Below, piece by piece: positions 1 through 7,740 of a stretch of 10,890 nt of DNA (position 1 is its first letter; the number at the start of each line of letters is the position of its first letter). Origin of the DNA: Alectoria sarmentosa. Lineage: Eukaryota; Ascomycota; Lecanoromycetes; Lecanorales; Parmeliaceae. The stretch covers positions 1-10,890 of the forward strand of contig WOGZ01000625.1 in the NCBI GenBank assembly GCA_009733775.1, read 5' to 3'. The position numbers and the translations under genes are program-made. Below the pieces are notes generated by a model that was given only the letters and a program-made list of their open reading frames with translations, was not told where the DNA came from and ran no database searches.

Positions 1-330
1 TTTTTCCGCTTTGTAGTACGGGAAGCTCAATAGGAATTTGAGAGATGTCGCCCTGATGTAGGGACTTGCTGCCCTTTTTGATACGGGAACATTCCTTTAC
101 AGCGATACTTTTACGATGCCCTGATGAAGGGACTTTTTTCCGCTTTGTAGTACGGGAAGCTCAATAGGAATTTGAGAGATGTCGCCCTGATGTAGGGACT
201 TGCTGCCCTTTTTGATACGGGAACATTCCTTTACAGCGATACTTTTACGATGCCCTGATGAAGGGACTTTTTTCCGCTTTGTAGTACGGGAAGCTCAATA
301 GGAATTTGAGAGATGTCGCCCTGATGTAAG
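1..330. repeat. Tandem satellite, 134-bp unit (dimer of about 67-bp monomers)
   Basis: Bases 1-134 and 135-268 are identical by eye, and a third copy starting at 269 matches for 60 bases before diverging at 329. The string CCGCTTTG recurs at 6, 140 and 274, fixing a period of 134. Each unit is itself a diverged dimer: CCCTGATG followed by (T/A)AGGGACT occurs at about 51-66 and again at 118-133, 67 bp apart. This is a small higher-order repeat. The period is not a multiple of three and open frames on either strand lack a credible start, so it is not read as coding. The left edge is cut by the window. The identical copies suggest recent duplication. Confidence 0.93.
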
Positions 331-851
331 GACTTGCTTCCCTTTCTGGTACGAGAACCCAATTGAAATTTGAGAATTATCGCCCTGATGTAAGGACTTG
401 TTCCCCTTTGTGATACGGGAAGCTGCCCTGATGTAAGAACTTGTTCCCCTTTGTGGTATGGGGAGCCCAATAATAATTTGAGATTTGACGCTTTGATCAG
501 GGGCGTGATCTCCTTTGTATGGGGAGCTCAATTCGAATAAGAACTTGTTTTCTTTGATGGTTCGAGAAGTTGCCCTGATGTAGGGACTTGTTCCCCTTTG
601 TGGTATAAGGAGCCCAGTAGTAATTTGGGACTTGACGCCCTGATCAGAGGCGTGTTCCCGTATTGTTTTGGGAAACCCTTTGAGATTTGATTCTCTTATT
701 TGTGAGGAGCCCGATAATTTTGGAACTTTTTCCCCTTTTTATTATGGGGAGCTCAATAGAAAATAAGGATTTGTTCCCCTTTTTTGTCATGGGGAGCCCG
801 TTGGATTCGAGACTTGATACCCTATGCGAAGGGATTGAATATCCGTACGCA
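331..851. repeat. Degenerate continuation of the satellite
   Basis: Irregular monomers related to the 134-bp unit continue here. Recurrent elements are CCCTGATGTA(A/G)GGACTTG, TTCCCCTTTGTGGTA and GGGGAGCCCAAT. Spacing varies: one step is about 63 bp (331 to 394), another about 43 bp (394 to 438), and later copies around 540-780 are more diverged. The AGGGACTTG core links this stretch to the arrays on both sides, so 1-1115 looks like one repeat family at different stages of divergence. No gene is seen. Confidence 0.8.
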
Positions 852-1115
852 GGGACTTGAAAGGATACGACGTCCGATGATATGGGACGGAATGCCCTGT
901 GTGAAGGGACTTGAAAGGATGGAATGTCCGATGGTATGGGACGGAATGCCCGAATGGGATTGGATGCCCGATAGTATGGGACGGAATGCTCTGTGTGAAG
1001 GGACTTGAAAGAATGGAATGTCCGATGGTATGGGACGGAATGCTCTGTACGAAGGGACTTGAAAGAATGGGATGTCCGATGGTATGGGACGGAATGCCCT
1101 ATACGAAGGGACTTG
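852..1115. repeat. 54-bp tandem repeat array
   Basis: GGGACTTG occurs at 852, 906, 1000, 1054 and 1108, and TATGGGACGGAATG anchors at 884, 938, 978, 1032 and 1086. Spacings are therefore 54, 40, 54 and 54 bp; the copy beginning at 938 is shortened by 14 bp and has a variant interior. Because 54 is a multiple of three, several frames stay open on both strands with an 18-residue periodicity. None of these frames begins with ATG, and the 40-bp copy would break the register. I read it as non-coding minisatellite DNA. Confidence 0.9.
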
Positions 1116-1137
1116 ATTCGATATTTTTTGTATTTGA

Positions 1138-1194
1138 ATTGCGACAGCCCAACTCGTCGGAAGTTACGAGCCAAAAAAAACGGGCTGTCGCAAT
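1138..1194. repeat. Perfect 13-bp inverted repeat with 31-bp spacer
   Basis: ATTGCGACAGCCC at 1138-1150 is the exact reverse complement of 1182-1194. Inside the spacer a second short pair, CTCGT and ACGAG, can extend the fold. It lies at the junction between the satellite and the AT-rich block. It could be a very short foldback or MITE-like element, two transposon ends brought together, or an RNA hairpin. No transposase is visible nearby, so its family is unknown. Confidence 0.85.
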
Positions 1195-1199
1195 GTAAT
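1188..1199 (+). repeat. Left copy of 12-bp direct repeat flanking AT-rich block
   Basis: TCGCAATGTAAT occurs here and again at 2666-2677, 1478 bp apart, close to both borders of the first AT-rich block. Bases on either side of the two copies differ. This copy overlaps the right arm of the 1138-1194 inverted repeat. It could be a target duplication or a recombination scar. Chance is possible but needs an unlikely coincidence of position. Confidence 0.6.
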
Positions 1200-2690
1200 A
1201 ATGATTTATTTAGATTATTATTAATAAGATATTTATATGAAAAGTGCGATTTGAATAAATGTTATTCTTTTAATCGCCACGAATCGGGCTTATAATTTAT
1301 TAAAAGATATATGATGAATATTATGTGTGAGTTAATTAAGTATATAAAAAATATGAGGGAATCGTGTTTTTAAGCTTATTCGTCAAGACAATGCCAAGAT
1401 ACGACTGATTTTAAAGTTAATCTTACGTATGTTACGTAAAAGATTGATTTTCAACATTTTTATTAACGATCGCGATAAAGATTTTAAATTAATAATAATT
1501 AATAATTATAAATATAAAAATATTATTTATTTATGTTATTATTATTATATTTATAAAAATATAATTAATAAATGTGAGAGTTATGCGCTTTATAAGTGAT
1601 TTTAAAAAATAATCAAAATTAAAACTTTAAAGAAGTTTATTTATTATATAATTAAATTTCGTGAAATCTTTTCAAACGCAATTAATTATTTTATTATAAT
1701 TAATTATTTTCTTTAAATAAAAGTTTATATTTTTATTAATCGATGAAATTATAACATTAATAACATTATCGAAATTATTAATAAAGTTTTCAAAAACGAT
1801 CGAAGCATAAATTTATTCAATTTATTAACAATCATTTAAACGCGAATCTCGAAAATGAGATTTAATAAATTATCGATCGTTAAAAAGTTTATTTAAAAAG
1901 ATTATTAATTCACATTTTATTATCGTAATCTTTTAATATAAAATCGTAATTTCGCAAAAAGTTATTAAATTGTTTTTTCTTTTAAACGTTAAATTCGAAT
2001 CGTTGATAAAAAATCATTAAAATTGACGTAAATTGTAAAATTGTTTAATAAACATTTTATAAATACGTGTTTAAAATCATAATAATTCGAAATATCATAT
2101 AATTATATATTCGTCTTTTATATATTTATATATAAAAATATTTCGACTTTATTATCGTGATATTTCTCGTTAATTGTGTATAAAAATTAATATATAAAAT
2201 TAATTTCTCATTTGCGTATTATGAGCATTCAATTTATCTTCGACGAATTTTATTATTTTTCAACAATACGAGTATTTTATAATCGCTTTTATATAAAACG
2301 CATTCGATATAATTAAAATCTCAAAAACAATCGTAAATTGAAATTTAATAATTATGAAATAATTATATTTTTATAAAACGAGATAACGAAAAAGTAAAAG
2401 CGTAATCGCTATAATATATATAATTAAATAAAATATAATTAATTCATATATGAGTCGCAACGATATGTTATCGCTTATAATCGTCGTTATTATTAATTAT
2501 ATATATGCAATAAACAAAAATTATATAATAATAATTATATAAAAAAATTGAAATTTTTGCGATCGTTAAAGCTTTTTTGAAATTTTTAATAAAATATATA
2601 TATGCGAGTAAGCTTTTTTTCAATTTATCGTTAAATTTAATAAATGAATAAAAAACCTTTATTATTCGCAATGTAATTATATACGAGTGA
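1200..2690. other. AT-rich block, RIP-like decay, no readable gene
   Basis: GC content is very low and stop codons are frequent in every frame. In 1801-2040 I counted by hand 24 C and 23 G, with 13 of the 24 C in CpG, where about 2 would be expected. This is the same signature as the copia-bearing block to the right. On the minus strand around 1550-2040 one frame has somewhat fewer stops than its neighbours, and several of those stops could derive from Gln or Trp codons, but no protein family could be recognised. The best reading is an old, mutated transposon of unknown type. Confidence 0.75.
2666..2677 (+). repeat. Right copy of 12-bp direct repeat flanking AT-rich block
   Basis: This is an exact match of TCGCAATGTAAT to 1188-1199. 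The sequence returns to normal composition within about 15-40 bp downstream. Confidence 0.6.
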
Positions 2691-3448
2691 TTTGAGTACC
2701 CGAATCTTTTCAGGTGCGAATGCGAGTATTGAAGTCTTTTGCCCTTGATTGCTCATGGAAACTAGCAGGGGGGCAGCCCGCCGTGCAAAGACCCCGTACT
2801 ACTCCTGCTGAGCAAGTACTACATAGTACCCAAAGTCGTAAGTCCTTTCAGGCATCATCAAGGGCGCTATTATGGCTCGTGGGATTCAGATACCGTAGGT
2901 TTCTCCAAGATAGTATGTCATCGCAATTTCCTAGAAGGCTTTCCATAGTACCGTACTGATTAACATTGCGAATTCTTTGTGAATAGGGCGACTGCTATCT
3001 CCGCAAGAGACGCAGATCTGAGCAACAACGAAACTCGATTGCTAAGATAAGAACTATCTACGTTATTGGCTTAGAATGTTTCCGATTAGGGACGGATTTC
3101 GCCTTGAAGCTCCCGTGGTGGACCGGCATTAGGGCCACGGCATCCCGGCCCCACAGTCCAATTTATCATGGTCTAAAATATAGGCTTTGGCTAAGTGAAG
3201 TCTATTTGAGAACTAGCTTTTATGGCTTGACTGGGGACTCCCGAGGCTCGGTAAAATGGGTCGTGGAACTTGGTGCCGCCAAAAAAAGCCTTGGCCAAGT
3301 CCCACGACCTATTTTACCGACCCTCGTCCCTTAGTGAGGGGGAGGTTCCCACCGCCCATGCCTTGTTTTTGAGCGAGTCTTTGTAGGTAGGACTCCAGGT
3401 CTTCTACCTTTTTGGCACTCATGTCTTCTTAGCCGATGCTTATTCCTG
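2691..3448. other. Normal-composition stretch without a supported gene
   Basis: Base composition becomes balanced abruptly at about 2690. An ATG at 2720 opens a 79-codon frame ending at 2959, but it resembles no family I know and has no supporting context, so it is not called as a gene. From 2960 to 3230 I see nothing recognisable. A strong fold-back lies at 3234-3330 and is listed separately. The right part is probably upstream DNA of the PLD-like gene. Confidence 0.6.
3234..3330. repeat. Long imperfect inverted repeat (fold-back)
   Basis: The arms at 3249-3273 and 3295-3319 are 25 bp each and match at 23 positions. The two differences are one G.T pair and one A.C mismatch. With a 4-bp gap the pairing extends outward to 3234 and 3330 (GGGAC / GTCCC and GAGG / CCTC). 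The spacer at 3274-3294 is A-rich. It could be a MITE remnant or a transcribed hairpin. It lies about 250 bp upstream of the PLD-like start codon. Confidence 0.8.
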
Positions 3449-3577
3449 TTGACATCTCTTGAGAATATATACACCAGCACTTCTTCTACCAACTTCAACT
3501 TACCACCTACAACTAAAGAACAAAGCCTCATATATATATCCTTCCAAATACCAATTTACGCTTCTCACAAAGCGCCA
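3449..3577 (+). promoter_or_regulatory. Probable core promoter and 5' leader of the PLD-like gene
   Basis: The stretch is C-, T- and A-rich with CTTCTTCTACC and ACTTCAACTTACCACC-type tracts, common before start codons of filamentous fungi. TATA-like strings lie at about 3464-3470 and 3529-3537. The frame of the gene stays open upstream to 3449 but contains no ATG before 3578. Promoter function is inferred from composition and position only. Confidence 0.4.
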
Positions 3578-4614
3578 ATGGTCTCCGATCGAGTATCCAG
3601 ACTTTGCCAAGAAACGCCGACTGTGAGCTCCGAGTTCGCGAAGAACCCATCAGAGGCGCCTACAGATATTGCCAAAAGGCTTTACGGTAATACAAAGTCT
3701 GCTACAAAGCATGAATTTCCAGGAGTCGACAGGCCCTCTGCTTCAGCTGCAGACTTGGAGCGAGCTCTGGAGTGTGGTAAATGGGGACCCTCGCAGCCCA
3801 GCGAATTGTTCTTGAGAGTCTGGAACGACGTACTATCTTCTCTCGATGCAGACGCCTTGGGTGGCGTCGTATCACCGCCTTTGATGGGCAGCTATGGCAC
3901 AATACCCTTGACCGTAATTGCCCCACTTGCTGATATCGTCCGACACATGTCCAACCTCATCGCCAGAGCTGAGAAGGAAGTCTTCTTGATTACGTGCTCT
4001 TGGTCTCCATCTGTAGCTGTTCACCTTATAAGCGATGCCTTGAAAGAGCTCTCTAAGAGAGCTGGTCAGCGTGGTGAGCGGGTGGTGGTTAAGGTCATGT
4101 ATGATAAAGCTGGCCCTGCACAATTTATCGATCCTCGTCAGCCAGTAAAGCCTGAAGTATACTCGGGGTAAGTGTTCCAACGTGAGACCTGCTATCAAGG
4201 TCTTTGATACTAAGAAATACCAGCGAGAAAATACAACTGCCGAAACCAGAAGAGATTCCACACCTCGACTTGGAGGTCGTCAGCTTCCACAAGCCTCTGC
4301 TCGGAACCCTCCATGCGAAATTCATGGTCGTCGATAGGAAAATCGCTGTCATTGAAAGCAACAACATGGAAGACAATGACAATATGGAGATGATGACGCA
4401 TTTCGAAGGTCCCATCGTCGATTCCATCTACGATACCGCCCTCATTACGTGGGGCAACGCTTTCAAAACTCCCCCGCCAAGTGCCAATGCACCTGCGACG
4501 CAGGGTGGCCTCTCTACCAACCAATCTCGAGAAGGTTTGTTCACAGACCGCGAGCCTGCGCGTGAGCAGCACCAGATCGTCCTGGATGGCCAAGCAGCAC
4601 GGGGTGGGTCATAA
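3578..4614 (+). CDS. Phospholipase D-like (HKD) protein, N-terminal half only; join(3578..4167,4224..4614)
   Basis: Two exons, 590 and 391 bp, encode 326 residues. ATG 3578 is the first in-frame ATG and has a good context (GCGCCAATGG). The protein matches, as I remember the family, the N-terminal half of fungal PLD-like phosphodiesterases: a GKWG-P-P-ELFLR segment (about 67-80), SPPLMGSYGTIPLT (99-112), HMSNLIARAEKEVFLIT (123-139), a basic GERVVVK-Y segment (166-175), then the catalytic motif HxKxxxxD as H227, K229, D234, followed by MEDNDNMEMMTH-EGPI. PLD enzymes normally use two HKD motifs; this family usually runs to roughly 700-850 residues with a second motif in the C-terminal half. Here a stop falls about 90 residues after the first motif and no second HKD is seen downstream. 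It is probably a truncated gene or pseudogene, though the exons carry no internal stops and no RIP-like decay. Substrate is unknown; phosphodiester hydrolysis is inferred from family only. Confidence 0.85.
4168..4223 (+). other. Spliceosomal intron of the PLD-like gene (56 bp)
   Basis: The donor is GTAAGT at 4168, the acceptor is TACCAG ending at 4223, and a TACTAAG-like branch site lies at about 4208-4214. Splicing joins GG with C to make a Gly codon and continues into EKIQLPKPEEIP, in register with the second exon. Without splicing a TAA at 4169 ends the frame. Size and signals are typical of filamentous ascomycetes. Confidence 0.88.
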
Positions 4615-4692
4615 CCTTGCACTTCGTCTTCCGGCCACATTTCCAATCGCACTTGGGAATTAATCCCAGTAAATGGAAATCAAGGATCCCAG

Positions 4693-4717
4693 TAGTCCGC
4701 CGCCGGTCTCCGGACTA
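4693..4717. repeat. Short inverted repeat
   Basis: TAGTCCG at 4693-4699 pairs with CGGACTA at 4711-4717 around an 11-bp GC-rich spacer. It lies about 80 bp after the stop codon of the PLD-like gene, immediately before a larger fold-back. Confidence 0.55.
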
Positions 4718-4725
4718 GGTATTAG

Positions 4726-4838
4726 CCTAAATTCATACACGCCCCACAAAAAATAAGTTCATGATCGCCCGAAGTTGGGCGCAAACGGTTATTCTACTTA
4801 AGCGGTTCGGGACTAGATCAGGCGTGTGAACTACTAGG
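4726..4838. repeat. Nested imperfect inverted repeats
   Basis: The outer arms at 4726-4743 and 4821-4838 pair imperfectly (CCTA ... CACGCC against GGCGTG ... TAGG, with two small gaps). The inner arms at 4762-4773 and 4806-4820 pair as TGATC...CCCGAA against TTCGGG...GATCA with a 3-bp bulge. The order is outer, inner, loop, inner, outer, so the segment could fold as one bulged stem. It may be a MITE remnant; the gaps make it uncertain. Confidence 0.45.
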
Positions 4839-5314
4839 ACAAACTATCAAGCGTGCTCGCTTGGCCGACCTAATCACGCTTTTTAGCAGAACTACAATCA
4901 TGCAGCAGCCCATTCAGAAAATGAACCTCGGTACTTGTCCGCCACTGATGTCATACCATTGATATAGAAGTTACACCTCTTGGACTATTGGTAATACTGA
5001 ATCCTCAACTCGTGGTGACGAACGCGTTTCAAACAATCTGGACCAGTATAATCAATATGCTACAAAACCCGATCAGCAGCGAAAGTAACATACCTAGCAT
5101 TTCAGCATACACCTCGTCGCTAGCCCCGTAGCTGCATTCAGTATCGATTAGTTCGGCACCTAAATCCTAGCTGAATTTTTGCTGATCAGGCTCAAAGTTG
5201 CGAGGATTCCTTCGTCAGCTTCTTAGCCAATGATCGAGTCGCTAAGCTTTTTCGACCGACGTACTAACCGAGTGGGTATTAGCCACCGAGGAGTGTTGCT
5301 AGTTTTTGACCTAG

Positions 5315-5785
5315 GCTAGGCTGAACGGTGTGGCATTTCGCTCCAATTTGACCAATACATGCTTCAATCTTCAAAGCCTTGAGAAAACCCATGTTCCGCT
5401 TGAATTTCTACATCGAAATATCAGGGGGCTTCTTTATATAAATAGTATTAGATGGGCGATCGAATGTGACCATCTTCAGTCGAGGGTCTTGCGGCATCTT
5501 GTTTTTGGTTTCGCCAACGTCATAGGCGTAGTGCGGGGGTTTACGCCAACTGTGGAGCTAACCTCTGGGAATTCGAACCCTAGCTCCCCAGTGCTGATGC
5601 CCCCGGCTTTCTTCGAGGTCATAAGGATCTATATCCTCCAGCCCGAACGCTGGTTCCTACTCAATAGCAGGGCCATCGAGGCTATAAGAAAGACGTCTAG
5701 GTCTGGATGCACACTTGGAGTCTTTAGGGGTCATTTTTGTATGGAGAAACTCGATCAGAAGTTCCAGGGGATGTGGCAGCAGTAA
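5315..5785 (+). CDS. Unassigned open frame, possible exon fragment
   Basis: The frame is open from 5315, just after a TAG at 5312-5314, to the TAA ending at 5785, about 156 codons. There is no ATG near its beginning; the first in-frame ATG is at 5597, which would leave only 62 residues. The reading contains hydrophobic segments such as LVFGFANVIGVV and ends in KFQGMWQQ, but I recognise no domain. In DNA of this composition an open run of this size is notable but can occur by chance. It could be a 3' exon of an unrecognised gene, a fragment left by transposon insertion, or a shadow of nothing. The frame stops about 30 bp before the AT-rich block begins. Confidence 0.2.
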   Translation, partial: ARLNGVAFRSNLTNTCFNLQSLEKTHVPLEFLHRNIRGLLYINSIRWAIECDHLQSRVLRHLVFGFANVIGVVRGFTPTVELTSGNSNPSSPVLMPPAFFEVIRIYILQPERWFLLNSRAIEAIRKTSRSGCTLGVFRGHFCMEKLDQKFQGMWQQ

Positions 5786-5814
5786 GGTTTGATTCTATGA
5801 CTAGCTTCATGATT

Positions 5815-6540
5815 GACGCAAGTTTTATTGTTTGAACTCACTCATTAAATAATAAACTCGCTTATATCGATGATACGAAGGATTTATGTAAATTATATAA
5901 GTTCGGCAAATGATCATAAAAGTAATATTTCTAAGTTCGCCACTTTTCGATATAAAATTCATAGAAATTTGATAATTATCTAAATTCGATTTCGAGATCT
6001 CTTTATTTTATATAAATTGAATCATGATCGTTTTTATACTTTTCTCTTTATGCTATTTAAACACGATTATTATTATAATCATAATTATAATTTATTATTA
6101 TTAAAACTACTCGACTATTAATTATTTCGCTTTACAATTTATTCTCGTAATAAATTATAAATTCGATTAACTTATTTATTAAATAAATATTAAATAAAAT
6201 TTCATTATCGTCTTAATAAAACGAGATATAATGTTCGTCGATCGAAAAACGACGTTATTAAATTTTTATATTATTAAATAAAATTTAAATTCGTCAAATG
6301 AGAAGTTTATAACATTTATTAAAAAAAATAAAAAAAAATAAAAAAAATCAATTTGAACGACTTAAACAGATTATTATTAAAACATTTATATATCAAATTA
6401 TTTATTTTAAAAACTTATAATCATAATAATTGAACTTAAATTTATAAGATATTTTTTATAAAACGTGACATATGAAACATTATAAAAAATATCAAAAAAT
6501 GTTCGAACGATAATAAAAAAAAATGTAATTAAATGCTTGT
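5815..6540. other. AT-rich leader of the copia-bearing block
   Basis: Composition falls sharply at about 5815. This stretch should hold the 5' LTR and leader of the copia element if it is complete. I could not find TG...CA termini, a tRNA-complementary primer-binding site, or a clear match to the region after 10413. A-rich runs occur at 6319-6348. Decay may have erased the landmarks. Confidence 0.45.
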
Positions 6541-6601
6541 AAATTATTAAATAATTATTATATTAATCGTTAATATGAAAAAAACGTAATAAAGTTATAT
6601 A

Positions 6602-7100
6602 AATAATATAAACTCATTTAAAAACGTATAAAACGAATTAAAACGACTTTATAAAATAAGTGATAAAAAACGTTTATTATTTATATTATAACGATTTTTC
6701 GATTATATTAAAAATAGCGATAAATTAATTAATAAAATAATAATATCTTTAAAGCAATTAAGCGACGAAATTTATAACTTTATATTAAAGATAAAGTTAT
6801 CGAATATATATTAAGCGATAATAATCGTAAATATATATTAAAAAACGAATACGATATAGCGAAGCATATTTTAAATTAAATCGATATTTTTATTATAACA
6901 TTAATTTTAGAATAATTTTATACGATAAAATAAGATATCAAATATAAAAATAATTTAAATATCGTTAACACGAAAAAAAATCGTGATAATAAACAAAATT
7001 AAAGAAATCGTTCGAGAAATAATAATCTCGTAAACGTCGATTGTTTTAAATGTGATAAAAAAAATCATTATAAATCAAATTATTTTAATTTCAAAAAAAA
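6602..7100 (+). pseudogene. gag remnant with CCHC zinc knuckle
   Basis: The N-terminal part reads best in the frame starting at 6602, with only two stops (6629, 6689) before 6812. It gives strings such as NELKRLYKISDKKRLLF and LKQLSDEIYNF, which resemble the helical copia gag region. From about 6790 the likely reading moves to the frame starting at 6781 and leads into the nucleic-acid-binding knuckle: C 7042, C 7051, H 7066, with the fourth ligand at 7081 now TAT (Tyr) instead of TGT (Cys). Gag would form the particle and bind RNA. One small indel near 6790 would explain the frame change. Confidence 0.75.
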
Positions 7101-7740
7101 AAGAAAAGAAGACGAATAAAAACGATATTTTATAATCAAAAAATGATCGTAAGATTTTCAACAAATTTATAATTCGCTTTTTTAAACGAAAAAATAAAAT
7201 CGTTATTGTAATAAAAAAAGAGAATAATGATATAAAAAATATATCTCGCAAAAAACGTGTTTAAATAATTATATATCGTAAATATATTATGAAAATTTTC
7301 GAATAAATTATCGACTTGAAAATTATACGTTATATAATATTTTAAAAGAATTTATTTATTAATATAATTTATTACGATAAAATAATGAAATTCGATAATT
7401 AAGACGAATTATTATATAAAAATATAAACGATATTCGTATATAAATCAATCATTAAATACAAATTTTGAAAAATATATGATATATGTCGAATATAAAAGT
7501 TTATTTATTATTTATTATCGCTTTTAATAAACGTGAATTTTTAATATATTTCGATAGTTAAATAATACGAATTATTAATAAAAGAATAAATAACATCGTC
7601 GTTTTTAATTATAAAAAAAAGATTTTTACGAATTAATTAATTGTAATTTCGATAAAACATTTATATCGATTAATTAAACGATTATAATTATTATAAAAAT
7701 CTTATTTAAACGTAAACATTTTATTTTTATAACATTTAAA

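Larger units (their letters stand above)
4615..5314. other. Normal-composition stretch without a supported gene
   Basis: After the PLD-like stop no frame resembles a protein family, and a second HKD motif was not found in any frame I read. Two fold-backs near the left end are listed separately. A short hairpin with arms CGCCC and GGGCG lies at 4766-4781. The rest shows nothing recognisable. Confidence 0.55.

Noticed and set aside
1..1115. CRISPR-like array
   Set aside because: The units are contiguous tandem repeats without unique spacers, and the setting is eukaryotic.
644..1174. 176-codon open frame on the minus strand with 18-residue repeats
   Set aside because: It begins at a TTG, not ATG, and its openness is explained by the 54-bp repeat period.
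784..1295. Three overlapping plus-strand open frames across the 54-bp array
   Set aside because: They are alternative readings of the same tandem repeat and have no family similarity; no single frame is favoured.
2468..2671. 67-codon minus-strand frame in AT-rich DNA
   Set aside because: Composition-driven reading made of Ile, Asn, Lys and Tyr, with no motif.
2720..2959. 79-codon plus-strand frame starting at ATG 2720
   Set aside because: No recognisable domain, no intron or promoter evidence, and it is a length expected by chance.
3872..4652. Several minus-strand open frames opposite the PLD-like gene
   Set aside because: They are shadows of the plus-strand gene, whose motifs and splice sites are convincing.
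4481..4663. Plus-strand frame overlapping the end of the PLD-like gene, ending in FPIALGN
   Set aside because: The ending faintly recalls a segment of longer PLD-like proteins, but it is too short to show that a frameshift joins it to the gene.
5559..5621. tRNA-like segment on the minus strand, with a GGTTCGAAT T-loop and 7-bp outer stem pairing
   Set aside because: It is only 63 nt, lacks a D-arm and a credible anticodon arm, and its T-stem has a mismatch. It may be chance or a faint tRNA-derived relic, but not a tRNA gene.
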